Part shown: positions 7,372-14,468 of the stretch, in pieces
How the letters are laid out: every line of letters starts with the position of its first letter
Numbering within the stretch: the stretch's first letter is position 1
Assembly: GCF_002931235.1 (NCBI RefSeq)
Contig: NZ_PSTT01000040.1
Span: 1 to 64,000, forward strand
DNA length: 64,000 bases
Origin: Subtercola sp. Z020
GTDB taxonomy: Bacteria; Actinomycetota; Actinomycetes; Actinomycetales; Microbacteriaceae
Direction of reading: 5' to 3'
Made by a program: the position numbers and the translations under genes
The notes under the pieces: generated by a model
What the model was told of the DNA's origin: nothing
Database searches by the model: none
The model's input: the letters and a program-made list of their open reading frames with translations, nothing else

Positions 7372-8595
7372 TCAGAGGGCGGGGGAGACCTGGCCGACCA
7401 CGGCATAGGCGTCGTCGACCAGCGGGATGCTGCGCCAGCGGTCGAACGCGCCGCAGGGGTGACTGATGCCGAACCTCAGCACCGTTCCGGGTGCGACGAC
7501 GGTGTCGGCGGGCACCCGCAGGTAGGCGTGGTGGTCGTTGACGCCCGTGACGACCCATCCGGAGGTGTCGAGCGCGGCTCCGTCGGCGCCGTCGGCCCCG
7601 CCGGTCCCGTCATCGAGGGAACCGAGCACCACCGGCAGCCGGTCGTCTGTCGGAACCTCGCGCCGCCCGAACCCGGCGATCACGAGCCCCGGCTCGGGCG
7701 CTGACAGCACGCTCGCCAGCAGCTCGAACGCCGGCACGAACGCGCCCGCCGGTTGCAGCCTCGGTGTCGCCCCGAACGGCGACGTGCGCTCGTAGACCCC
7801 GTGGTCGTGGGTGAGGTAGCAGCCGCTCCGCAGCACCGAGAGCACGTCGAAGTCGAACGCGTCCGGCCCGAGCTCCTCGGCCACCAGGTCGAAGTACGAA
7901 CTCCCGCCGGCCGTCACGACGGGCACGTCGGCGAAGAACTGCTGCTCGTGCAGATACGTCACGAGGTTCCGGATGCCCGCCAGCATCCCGCGCGCGGCAT
8001 CCGGGTGGGCACCCGAACCCGTCGGCATGAGCCCCTCGTAGCCCGCGACACCCGCAAGCTCGAGCCGGGTCGAAGCGGCGACCGCGTGGGCGAGCTGCCG
8101 GGCATCCGCAGCCCGCCGCACGCCCGTGCGACCGCCCTCGAAGCCGACCTCCACCAGCACGCGGAGCCTCTTCGCTGGGCCCCGTTCGTCGAGGCCGCGT
8201 TCTTCCTGGCCCCATTCGTCGAGGCGCCGTTCGAGCAGGTCGAGCCCCGCGAGGCTGTCGACGTAGCAGAGGTAGTCGAGGCGCGAGTCGGCGCCGAGGA
8301 ACGTTTCGGCGACGAAGTCGATGGCTGCGGCATCCACCAGCACATTCGCGTGCAGAATGCGCGACGCGCCGAACCCGACCAGCGTGCGAACCTGTGACGT
8401 CGTGGCGGCCGTCAGTCCCCAGGCGCCGGCCGCGAGCTGGCGGTCGCAGAGCTCACGGGAGAGATGCGTCTTCGCGTGCGGAGCGAGGAGCATGCCCGAC
8501 CGTTCGCAGAAGGCGCTCATCAGGGCGATGTTGTGGTCGATCGCGGCGTCGTGCAGCACCATGCGGGGAAGATCGTCGAAGGCCATCGCCCCCAT
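7372..8595 (-). CDS. PLP-dependent D-amino-acid lyase-like enzyme (DSD1 / D-threonine aldolase family)
   Basis: The 407-residue protein has the fold-III (alanine racemase N-terminal) pattern, with the PLP lysine in LLAPHAKTH (Lys42), an internal beta-barrel, and the C-terminal metal-site motif FGISHPCGAFDRW with His379 and Cys381. This pair of features marks the family of metal-activated D-serine dehydratase and D-threonine aldolase. The substrate cannot be read from sequence; many actinobacterial members are annotated simply as amino acid deaminase. ATG at 8595 is preferred; ATG at 8586 is also possible, and a longer frame would run into the terminator of the next gene. It stands alone and converges on the MazF-like gene. 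Confidence 0.85.
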   Translation of the reverse strand: MGAMAFDDLPRMVLHDAAIDHNIALMSAFCERSGMLLAPHAKTHLSRELCDRQLAAGAWGLTAATTSQVRTLVGFGASRILHANVLVDAAAIDFVAETFLGADSRLDYLCYVDSLAGLDLLERRLDEWGQEERGLDERGPAKRLRVLVEVGFEGGRTGVRRAADARQLAHAVAASTRLELAGVAGYEGLMPTGSGAHPDAARGMLAGIRNLVTYLHEQQFFADVPVVTAGGSSYFDLVAEELGPDAFDFDVLSVLRSGCYLTHDHGVYERTSPFGATPRLQPAGAFVPAFELLASVLSAPEPGLVIAGFGRREVPTDDRLPVVLGSLDDGTGGADGADGAALDTSGWVVTGVNDHHAYLRVPADTVVAPGTVLRFGISHPCGAFDRWRSIPLVDDAYAVVGQVSPAL

Positions 8596-8655
8596 TGTCG
8601 CAGAGCGCCCCGGCGCAGAACGCCCAGCGGCAGAACGCACACGCGCAGAACGCAC

Positions 8656-8689
8656 GGAGGCCCCAGCCCGCGTCGCGGGTGGGGCCTCC
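8656..8689 (-). terminator. Strong hairpin terminator of the DUF4190 gene
   Basis: GGAGGCCCC at 8656-8664 pairs with GGGGCCTCC at 8681-8689, and the stem continues inward through CCCGC/GCGGG with one bulge, around a three-base loop. It begins 14 bases beyond the stop codon of the leftward DUF4190 gene. Beside it (8611-8653) the decamer CGCAGAACGC occurs three times, imperfectly spaced, with no clear role. Confidence 0.75.
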
Positions 8690-8702
8690 GTGGTTCGTCG
8701 CG

Positions 8703-9362
8703 TTACTTCGTGATGTCCGAACCAGACGCGTTGCAGAGAGCGGTCGCGTAGGCTCCCGTTCCCGTCTGGGTCGAGACGACCTTTCCGTTCACCGTGATGG
8801 TGCAGGTGAGGGAGGTCGTGTTCTCATCGCCGATCGCGCTCACGCTGAAGCTGTTGTAGTCGAAGCTCCCGCCGGTCTTCGCGACGACATCCTTCTCGAA
8901 CGGCAGCGTCTGGCCGTTCGCGCTCTCGGAGCCCGACGTTCCGGTGGTGAAGGTCGAGTAGGTGATCGAGGCGGTGCCGTCGCCGGTCACGCTGTAGACG
9001 ACCGGCACCTCGACGTTCGCCTCGGCGCTGGCGGTCGCGATCGCGCTGCTCACGCTGCCGGCGAAGGCAGCCGTGTACACGATCGCGAGCACGATCGACA
9101 GGATGAGCGCGAGAACCGAGATGCCGAGTCCCACACCTGCCAGCACCTTCGGGCGCCCCTTGACGATCAGCCCGATGATTCCGAACACGATTCCCACGAG
9201 CGCCAGGAAGCCCGTCGCGTAGTTGAGGAACGGAATGAATGACCCGAGAAGGGCCAGGATGCCGAGCACCAGCGCTGTGACGCCGAAGCCGTTGCCCCGC
9301 TTCGGTGGTAGCGGCGCCGTCGCGTAGGCGGGCGGCGGTGCGGTCGGTTGTTCGTAAGACAT
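8703..9362 (-). CDS. DUF4190 membrane protein with an MmpS-like extracellular domain
   Basis: The 219-residue protein has a Pro-rich N-terminus, three hydrophobic segments at about residues 25-48, 50-68 and 73-97 (the DUF4190 region), and an exported C-terminal beta-rich domain. That domain contains 'VVYSVTGDGTASITYST' and two cysteines (in SLTCTIT and TALCNAS), the pattern of the MmpS/immunoglobulin-like domain found in mycobacterial accessory transport proteins. GGGGG lies before the ATG. There is no MmpL-like partner nearby. The function is unknown; it is probably a cell-envelope protein anchored in the membrane with its domain outside. Confidence 0.75.
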   Translation of the reverse strand: MSYEQPTAPPPAYATAPLPPKRGNGFGVTALVLGILALLGSFIPFLNYATGFLALVGIVFGIIGLIVKGRPKVLAGVGLGISVLALILSIVLAIVYTAAFAGSVSSAIATASAEANVEVPVVYSVTGDGTASITYSTFTTGTSGSESANGQTLPFEKDVVAKTGGSFDYNSFSVSAIGDENTTSLTCTITVNGKVVSTQTGTGAYATALCNASGSDITK

Positions 9363-9469
9363 GGTGATTCCCCCTGTTGAGATGCGTTTGCATCGACATT
9401 GTTGCAGAGAATCAACGAAGGCGTCAGGCGCCCGAAAGGGGGTGGGAGGGGTGCACCCGCCACAACGAC

Positions 9470-9511
9470 GAAGCCCCGACGCGCCTGCCGGGGGCGGGCT
9501 GTCGGGGCTTC
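9470..9511 (-). terminator. Terminator of the leftward tRNA-Val gene
   Basis: GAAGCCCCGAC (9470-9480) and GTCGGGGCTTC (9501-9511) form a perfect 11-bp stem just beyond the 3' end of tRNA-Val on the minus strand. It lies between that gene and the DUF4190 promoter region. Confidence 0.7.
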
Positions 9512-9516
9512 GGATG

Positions 9517-9589
9517 TGGGCGATACCGGACTCGAACCGATGACCTCTTCGGTGTGAACGAAGCGCGCTACCAACTGCGCCAATCGCCC
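9517..9589 (-). tRNA. tRNA-Val (CAC)
   Basis: On the minus strand the acceptor stem GGGCGAT pairs with ATCGCCC, followed by discriminator A. The anticodon stem CTTCG/CGAAG holds the loop TTCACAC, giving anticodon CAC, which reads GUG. The T-loop GGTTCGAGTCC is normal. CCA is not encoded. It is divergent from the three tRNA genes on the plus strand. Confidence 0.95.
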
Positions 9590-9701
9590 GAGAACGGTGC
9601 GGGCGGCTCTCGCCACCTGCGTCTCGTGCTCGTCGATCTTAGCTGACGGCGAGGCCCGAACGCACATCGACAGGCCCCCGCGACACGCTCGGCCGCCGGT
9701 T

Positions 9702-9730
9702 TTGTTTTGTGCCGGGGGTTCCGGTAGAGT
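9702..9730 (+). promoter_or_regulatory. Promoter of the tRNA-Gly-Cys-Val cluster
   Basis: TTGTTT (9702-9707) and TAGAGT (9725-9730) are separated by 17 bases, the best -35/-10 pair seen in the window. Transcription should start near 9737, 30 bases before tRNA-Gly. Confidence 0.7.
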
Positions 9731-9766
9731 CTTCCGAGCACGCAGTAATGCGATCGAAAAAGAAAT

Positions 9767-9838
9767 GCGGATGTGGCGCAGTGGTAGCGCACAACCTTGC
9801 CAAGGTTGGGGTCGCGAGTTCGAATCTCGTCATCCGCT
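9767..9838 (+). tRNA. tRNA-Gly (GCC)
   Basis: The acceptor GCGGATG pairs with CATCCGC, discriminator T. The anticodon stem CAACC/GGTTG holds the loop TTGCCAA, giving GCC. The T-arm is GCGAGTTCGAATCTCGT. It is first in a co-transcribed run with tRNA-Cys and tRNA-Val. Confidence 0.95.
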
Positions 9839-9872
9839 CGAGTGTAGATGTGCCTGTGGGGTAACCCTCCAT

Positions 9873-9943
9873 GGTGGCGTGGCCGAGAGGCGAGGCAGCG
9901 GCCTGCAAAGCCGTCCACACGGGTTCAAATCCCGTCGCCACCT
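9873..9943 (+). tRNA. tRNA-Cys (GCA)
   Basis: The acceptor GGTGGCG pairs with CGCCACC, discriminator T. The anticodon stem GCGGC/GCCGT holds the loop CTGCAAA, giving GCA. It lies 34 bases after tRNA-Gly. Confidence 0.95.
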
Positions 9944-9976
9944 CTCCACTCCGAAAGAAATGCAACACGCAACAAT

Positions 9977-10048
9977 GGGCGGTTGGCGCAGCGGTAGCGC
10001 GCTTCCCTGACACGGAAGAGGTCGCTGGTTCGATCCCAGTACCGCCCA
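9977..10048 (+). tRNA. tRNA-Val (GAC)
   Basis: The acceptor GGGCGGT pairs with ACCGCCC, discriminator A. The anticodon stem CTTCC/GGAAG holds the loop CTGACAC, giving GAC for GUC and GUU codons. Last of the cluster; a terminator follows within ten bases. Its 3' end recurs imperfectly at 10103-10132. Confidence 0.95.
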
Positions 10049-10054
10049 CCGAGA

Positions 10055-10091
10055 AGAAGGCCCCGAGAACGTTTCGGGGCCTTCTCTGTTT
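10055..10091 (+). terminator. Rho-independent terminator of the tRNA cluster
   Basis: AGAAGGCCCCGA (10055-10066) and TCGGGGCCTTCT (10074-10085) form a perfect 12-bp stem with a seven-base loop, followed by CTGTTTC. Confidence 0.85.
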
Positions 10092-10102
10092 CTGGGTCGG
10101 GT

Positions 10103-10132
10103 CGTCCTGGTTCGATCCCGGTACCGCCCACC
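10103..10132 (+). repeat. Remnant of a tRNA-Val 3' end
   Basis: From CTGGTTCGATCCC through GTACCGCCCACC this stretch matches the T-arm and 3' acceptor strand of the tRNA-Val(GAC) gene at 10024-10050 with one mismatch in about 27 bases. There is no 5' half, so it cannot make a tRNA. Such displaced tRNA 3' ends are typically left by site-specific integration at a tRNA gene. Only the terminator lies between the two copies, so any element that was here has been lost. Confidence 0.7.
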
Positions 10133-10149
10133 CCCGGGCGCCCCTGCCT

Positions 10150-10215
10150 CTCGCGAAGGGACGCATATCGTCCTGCGACTCGCGCGGTTGGACGATCTGC
10201 GTCCCCTCGCGCGAG
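10150..10215. repeat. Imperfect inverted repeat with 24-26-base arms
   Basis: The left arm (10150-10173, ending GGGACGCATATCGTCC) and the right arm (10190-10215, beginning GGACGATCTGCGTCCCC) are inverted copies with a few differences, around a 16-base loop. A related single arm occurs at 61951-61971. This looks like a dispersed small palindromic element. The gene-free stretch 10049-10509 holds this repeat, the tRNA remnant, one displaced reductase tail and the promoter region of the next gene; nothing else is seen in it. Confidence 0.6.
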
Positions 10216-10216
10216 T

Positions 10217-10272
10217 TCAGCGGGCTCGGGAGCGTTTCAGGAGCAGGATGCCGCCGGCGGGCGCCGCCAGCA
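10217..10272 (-). pseudogene. Displaced, diverged 3' end of a RibD-like reductase gene
   Basis: On the minus strand the last codons read GGILLLKRSRAR then stop, against GSMLLSKYSRAR then stop in the intact gene at 13681-14454. The DNA match to 13681-13725 is roughly three-quarters over about 45 bases and begins at the stop codon. No upstream coding part is recognisable. It is probably the oldest of two cast-off 3' ends of that gene. Confidence 0.5.
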
Positions 10273-10509
10273 GGCTCGCCGATGCCCGGCGTCGGCTGGG
10301 CGGTAAACGCCTTCTTGATAGGCACCGACGCCGAGGTCTGCGAAGCGTCGGCGTAGCCGACCGGGTCGCGGTCACCCGGTTGCCGCGCGGCGCTGGTCGG
10401 CGCATTTGGGGGGCTCGGCCCCCTGAACTGGGGCGGAGCCCGGAGCGAGGGGCGCTGCTAGGGTGAGCCGCGGTCGGCAGGGGGTCGGCCGTGGAACCTT
10501 GGGGGACTC

Positions 10510-11652
10510 ATGAGCGACGCACCACAGGTGCCTGCCGGCTGGTACGCCGACGCGACGGATGCGAGCAGGATCCGCTACTGGGACGGCCGCGCCTGGACGG
10601 AGCACACCGCACCCGTGCCGGGTGGCGCCGCACCGGTGCCGGGCGCTGCACCGTTGCCGGGTGGCGCTGCACCGTTGCCGGTCGCAGAGGCGGCAGCCCG
10701 TCGCGGCGTGCCTGCCTCGACGTGGATCGTCGGCGGCGTGCTGCTCGTCGTTCTGCTGATCGCGCTGATCACCGGCTTCGGCCGGTTCCTCCTGGTTCTC
10801 GGCCTCATCGCCCTCGCCACCGGTGCCTACGTGCTGATCACCCGGAAGCGCAGCTGGGCCCTGCTGCCGACGACCCGGGGCGCCGGTGGTGCCGTGCTGG
10901 CCGCCGGCCTCGTCGTGGCGGTCATCGGTGGCGTCGTCTCGGGAGCATCCGGCCAGCCCTCCACCCCGCGGCAGGCGAGCGCCGTTGTCACGGCGTCGGC
11001 CGCTCCGGCTGCCGCTGCGGCGTCGACGGCACCGACAGCGCCGGCGACTCCACTGCCGACGTCGACTCCGACGGCGGCGCCGGCACCGACCACCGCTGTC
11101 GTTCCGAACCTGGTCGGTATGAAGGGCGATCAGGCCAAAGCCGCCCTCGAAGCCCTCGGTCTGAACGTGAACTGGTCGGAGGCGGTCATCATCGCCAAGA
11201 ACTGGACGGTCGACGCACAGGTTCCCGCGGCCGGCACCAGCGCGGTTCTGGGAGCGAAGATCCTGCTGACCGTCTCCAAGCCCGGCGCCGCGGCGGAGCC
11301 CGCGACCCCGGCCTCCGCTGCGCCCGCTCCGGCGGCACCCGCAGTCTCTGCCGAGTTCCTCTCGGCGCTGAACAAGGCGGGCAGCTACTCGGCGAACCTG
11401 CACATGAGCAAAGCCGGGATCTACGACCAGCTCACCTCGGAGTACGGCGAGCAGTTCTCGGCCGACGCGGCCCAATACGCGGTCGACAACGTGAAGGCCG
11501 ACTGGAACGCCAACGCCCTCGCCAAGGCGAAGGACTACCAGGAGTCGATGTCCATGTCTCCCGAGGCCATCCGCGACCAGCTCACCAGCGACTTCGGTGA
11601 GCAGTTCACCGCAGACGAAGCGGACTACGCCATCCAGCACCTCAACGACTGA
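10510..11652 (+). CDS. Membrane protein: DUF2510 - three TM segments - PASTA - two Ltp repeats
   Basis: The 380-residue protein begins with a DUF2510 motif 'PAGWYADATDASRIRYWDG' (8-26), then a VPGGAAP-type repeat, hydrophobic segments at about 71-90, 92-109 and 124-146, and a long Ala/Pro/Thr linker. A PASTA domain follows at about 197-259 (VVPNLVGMKGDQAKAAL), the module that binds peptidoglycan or muropeptides in other proteins. The end carries two copies of the Ltp-family repeat (SMSPEAIRDQLTSDFGEQFT and a sister copy), known from a streptococcal prophage lipoprotein that blocks phage DNA entry. There is no lipobox. A cell-wall-facing anchor is likely; an anti-phage role is only suggested by the Ltp repeats. 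Possible -10 TAGGGT about 45 bases upstream. Confidence 0.8.
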   Translation: MSDAPQVPAGWYADATDASRIRYWDGRAWTEHTAPVPGGAAPVPGAAPLPGGAAPLPVAEAAARRGVPASTWIVGGVLLVVLLIALITGFGRFLLVLGLIALATGAYVLITRKRSWALLPTTRGAGGAVLAAGLVVAVIGGVVSGASGQPSTPRQASAVVTASAAPAAAAASTAPTAPATPLPTSTPTAAPAPTTAVVPNLVGMKGDQAKAALEALGLNVNWSEAVIIAKNWTVDAQVPAAGTSAVLGAKILLTVSKPGAAAEPATPASAAPAPAAPAVSAEFLSALNKAGSYSANLHMSKAGIYDQLTSEYGEQFSADAAQYAVDNVKADWNANALAKAKDYQESMSMSPEAIRDQLTSDFGEQFTADEADYAIQHLND

Positions 11653-11653
11653 G

Positions 11654-11738
11654 CGGGCACGAGTATTTCGAGAGCAGCATGCTGCCGGCGAGCAGCTGGT
11701 GGTCGGGCCGCAGTGCACGTAGGGGGAGGGCTCTGCGA
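11654..11738 (-). pseudogene. Displaced 3' end of the RibD-like reductase gene (second copy)
   Basis: On the minus strand this reads LPLRALRPDHQLLAGSMLLS and then KYS, against LPLRALRLDHLLLAGSMLLS and KYS in the intact gene whose stop is at 13681. DNA identity is about 80-85 percent over 80 bases, and the match begins right after the stop codon of the Ltp/PASTA gene. The frame has lost its stop codon and has no start. It shows that the reductase once ended here, before the sigma-factor pair came to lie between. Confidence 0.75.
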
Positions 11739-11764
11739 CGGCGACCCGGTCGTCCGCGCCGGGG

Positions 11765-13018
11765 TCACCGGGCCCCGACGTTGGCCAGGATCGTGGGGGC
11801 GATGGCCGCCAGGTGGTCGGTCGTGTCTGACTGGATCATCACCCAACCGTCGTCGACGACGACGCTGAGCCAGGCGATGCCGTCCTTCGAGGAGGTGAAG
11901 GCCTCACCTGCGTAGCCGGGGGTCGGTTGCCAGTCGAAGCTCGGGTCGGCGACGCGGAACTGGTCGAAATAGACGGCACCGCCCGGCAGGACCGATGCAG
12001 TCGCACTGGCCCGCGGGCCCTCATCCGTCGACCACGAGCACCAGAACGCGTGCACCTGGCTGCTGCTGTGGAAGAGGGATGCCGCATACTCGCCTCCGTC
12101 GCTCTTGAATGTGCGCATCCCGGTGACGCCCAGCTGGCGATCGAGCGTGTCGGTGCCGGTGAAGTCGTCGCACGAGTCTGCGCCCGCCAGGGTGGCTCCG
12201 GCCGGCTGCCAGAGGGGTTCGGGAGCCGGCAGCTGGTGAACCCGGGCATCCAGTCGCGCGGTGAGCTCGTTCAGCTGTTCGACCTGGTCGTCGGAGAACG
12301 TCGATCCCGACGGAAGCGACGCCGTGAAGAAGAGTCCATATCCGTTGACGTGGTCGATGAAGGTGCAGAGCCCGCTGCCTCCGCACTGGCCGAGAGCGTC
12401 AGGGCTGAGCGACGGCACGGAGGGTGCGTCGACCCAGGCTTCACCCTGTGTGTACAGCTCGTAGGCACTGTCGGTGACTCCCGGAACGATCGTGTACCGG
12501 AGGTCGTAGTAGTCGCCCGCCTGAGTGGTGTACGGCTCGCCGTCACCCGACCAGACACAGCTGAGACTTCCGACCCGCTGGTCGCTGAACGCCGACGCGT
12601 TGGCCAGCGTCACGGGGTACTCGACCCTGGTCAGAGGCAACTCCAGGATGTTCTCGGCGTCGTGAACGCCGGCCAGGTCGTCGCAGGTGGCCGGCACCCG
12701 CACGACGGGTTGCGATGGTGCCGGAGGCGGGGTGGCCGTCGGCGGTGCTGTGGCGGTGGCCGACGGTTGAGCGGACGGTTCGACGGTCGGCGTCTGCGTC
12801 TCGGACACAGCCGGGCGATCACCTCCGAACCAGGCGTCGCCGCCCAGCGCCAGGGCCGCGGTGCCCGTTCCGACGAGCCCCGCCAGCACAGCGGCGACGA
12901 CGATCAGTGTCGTGCGGAGGCGCGGTGCACGACGGGCTCCGGATGCCGCGGCGGTGCTCACGAGCATGCTCCTGATGGCGTCGCTTCGCCGAGGGTCGAA
13001 TTGCGGCACGTTGTTCAC
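11765..13018 (-). CDS. Single-pass membrane protein paired with an ECF sigma factor
   Basis: The 417-residue protein has a cytoplasmic N-terminus of about 35 residues with several arginines, one membrane segment at about 36-58, a Ser/Thr/Pro-rich spacer, and a large outer part. The outer part seems duplicated: one half begins CDDLAGVHDA, the other CDDFTGTDT, each followed by spaced cysteines and tryptophans (CVWSG, CSWST), suggesting disulfide-bonded domains. GTG at 13018 overlaps the sigma gene stop by four bases, so translation is coupled. The position is that of an anti-sigma factor, but no zinc-binding anti-sigma motif (HxxxCxxC) is present, so the N-terminus would have to hold sigma in another way. 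The outer domain is unrecognised. Confidence 0.75.
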   Translation of the reverse strand: MNNVPQFDPRRSDAIRSMLVSTAAASGARRAPRLRTTLIVVAAVLAGLVGTGTAALALGGDAWFGGDRPAVSETQTPTVEPSAQPSATATAPPTATPPPAPSQPVVRVPATCDDLAGVHDAENILELPLTRVEYPVTLANASAFSDQRVGSLSCVWSGDGEPYTTQAGDYYDLRYTIVPGVTDSAYELYTQGEAWVDAPSVPSLSPDALGQCGGSGLCTFIDHVNGYGLFFTASLPSGSTFSDDQVEQLNELTARLDARVHQLPAPEPLWQPAGATLAGADSCDDFTGTDTLDRQLGVTGMRTFKSDGGEYAASLFHSSSQVHAFWCSWSTDEGPRASATASVLPGGAVYFDQFRVADPSFDWQPTPGYAGEAFTSSKDGIAWLSVVVDDGWVMIQSDTTDHLAAIAPTILANVGAR

Positions 13019-13602
13019 AGGGCACCTCCCGGGGTCAGGGCGCGGTCGCCGACAGCTGTCAGCTCGGCGAGGCGGCGCTTCGCCCGCGACAGGCGGGACT
13101 TGACGGTGCCGACCGGAACGCCGAGCGCGTGGGCGGCTTCCGCGGTGGTGAGCTCTTCGAGCACGCAGAGCGTGATGACGTTCTGGTCCCGGGGTGACAG
13201 GCGCGAGAAGGCGTTGCGCACCTGCGCGTGCCGGGGCTCCCTGTCGAGACGGTCGTCGACGTCGTCGGCGTGGTCGGCGACCTCGGTCGACGCATCGAGC
13301 CGCTGCAGCGAGTCGCGGTGGCGCTTGCGTGATCGGATCAGGTTGCGTGAGACATAGTTCGCCGTCACCAGCAACCAGCCGATGACACTCCCTCCGACCA
13401 CGCGCACGGCATCGCGCCGTCTCCACGCTTCGAGGAAGACGAGCGCTGTGACATCCTCCGCGTCGTGCGGTGATCTCATCAGTCGCAGGGCGTGGCCGAA
13501 GACTCTGTCGCGATGAAAGTCGAACAGCAGGCCGAATGACGCTGCATCTCCCGATCGACAGGCCGCCCAGACCTCAGCCTCGTCGAATGTTTCGTTCCCC
13601 AT
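13015..13602 (-). CDS. ECF-type RNA polymerase sigma factor
   Basis: The 195-residue protein has sigma region 2 at about 23-90 ('FDFHRDRVFGHALRLMRSPH', then DAEDVTALVFLEAW) and region 4 at about 131-180 with the helix-turn-helix 'AEAAHALGVPVGTVKSRLSR'. Length and domains are those of an extracytoplasmic-function sigma factor. It recognises particular promoters under envelope or other stress; the signal is not shown by sequence. GAGG lies before the ATG. The downstream, overlapping membrane protein is the probable sensor or inhibitor. A possible self-promoter was sought upstream but none is clear. The pair sits between two homologous 3' ends of the reductase gene, which suggests that it was inserted. 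Confidence 0.9.
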   Translation of the reverse strand: MGNETFDEAEVWAACRSGDAASFGLLFDFHRDRVFGHALRLMRSPHDAEDVTALVFLEAWRRRDAVRVVGGSVIGWLLVTANYVSRNLIRSRKRHRDSLQRLDASTEVADHADDVDDRLDREPRHAQVRNAFSRLSPRDQNVITLCVLEELTTAEAAHALGVPVGTVKSRLSRAKRRLAELTAVGDRALTPGGAL

Positions 13603-13680
13603 ACCTCAGAGTGTCCGATACCCGCAGATCGGTTCCCTCGCCCCGAATCTCGGCGTGACCACCAGCATTAGCCGAGGCTC

Positions 13681-14454
13681 TCAGCGAGCCCGGGAGTACT
13701 TCGAGAGCAGCATGCTGCCGGCGAGCAGCAGGTGGTCGAGTCGCAGTGCGCGGAGGGGGAGCTCGGTGTCGACCCCCGCGCGCGTGATGCGCGGCCCCGC
13801 ACCGCCCTCGAGAGCGGGCGCGGTGGTCAGGCAGAGGCAGTCGAGGGCATCGGCCGCAATGAGGGCGCCGAGCAGCGACGGCCCGCCCTCACAGTGGATC
13901 TGGGAGAGACCCCGCCCGGTGAGCGCATCGAGCATGGTGGGCACGTCGAGCGAGGTCGCGCCACAGTCGATGACGTCGGCCACGGCCGCGAGGGATGCCC
14001 GGGCCGCCGCCGGCGCCGACGAGACCGTGAACACGAGCGGCCGCACCGGCGCCTTCGCGAAGACGTCGCTCGCGGGGTCGAGGTCGAGCCGGCCCGAGAC
14101 GAGGGCGAACACCGGATGCTCGGTCAGCCCGTTGCGGGAGCGCCAGGCCGCGGCATCCGGAGCCAGCCGCATCGCACCGTACCCCTCTGAGCGCACGGTG
14201 CCCGCCCCCACCAGAACGACGTCGGAGAGCTGCCGCAGCAGATCGAACACGCGCTTGTCGGCGGGGCCGCCGAGCCCGCCCGACAGACCGGAGGCGGTCG
14301 CGGAGCCGTCGACGCTCGACACGAAGTTCGCGCGTACGAGACGCTCCTGGCGCGACGGCGGCGAATACAGGGCCAGCAGCTCGGCGTCGGTCAGGGCATC
14401 CTGCGCCGAACCGCCCACCGCAGCGGGAAAGAGCCGGGTGATCTCATCGCTCAT
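13681..14454 (-). CDS. RibD C-terminal-like pyrimidine reductase family protein
   Basis: The 257-residue protein belongs to the dihydrofolate-reductase-like superfamily of the RibD C-terminal domain. Seen are 'RANFVSSVDGSATASGLSGG' (the substrate/NADPH strand), 'DVVLVGAGTVRSEGYG', and 'IHCEGGPSLLGALIAADALD' near the end. RibD relatives reduce the ribosyl pyrimidine of riboflavin synthesis with NADPH, but there is no deaminase domain and no rib gene nearby, so the substrate is uncertain. It lies 14 bases after the DHPS-like gene on the same strand and is probably co-transcribed with it. Two displaced copies of its 3' end lie at 11654 and 10217. Confidence 0.8.
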   Translation of the reverse strand: MSDEITRLFPAAVGGSAQDALTDAELLALYSPPSRQERLVRANFVSSVDGSATASGLSGGLGGPADKRVFDLLRQLSDVVLVGAGTVRSEGYGAMRLAPDAAAWRSRNGLTEHPVFALVSGRLDLDPASDVFAKAPVRPLVFTVSSAPAAARASLAAVADVIDCGATSLDVPTMLDALTGRGLSQIHCEGGPSLLGALIAADALDCLCLTTAPALEGGAGPRITRAGVDTELPLRALRLDHLLLAGSMLLSKYSRAR

Positions 14455-14468
14455 CAGAAGCAGACCTT

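Noticed and set aside
8655-8656. Start of the PLP enzyme gene at the upstream ATG (8655)
   Set aside because: That reading would place the N-terminus across the decamer repeats and up to the terminator stem, and adds 20 Arg/Ser/Ala-rich residues absent from the family.
9500-13680. A prophage or integrated island
   Set aside because: There is no integrase, recombinase, transposase, phage structural gene or intact att pair. Only scars are seen.
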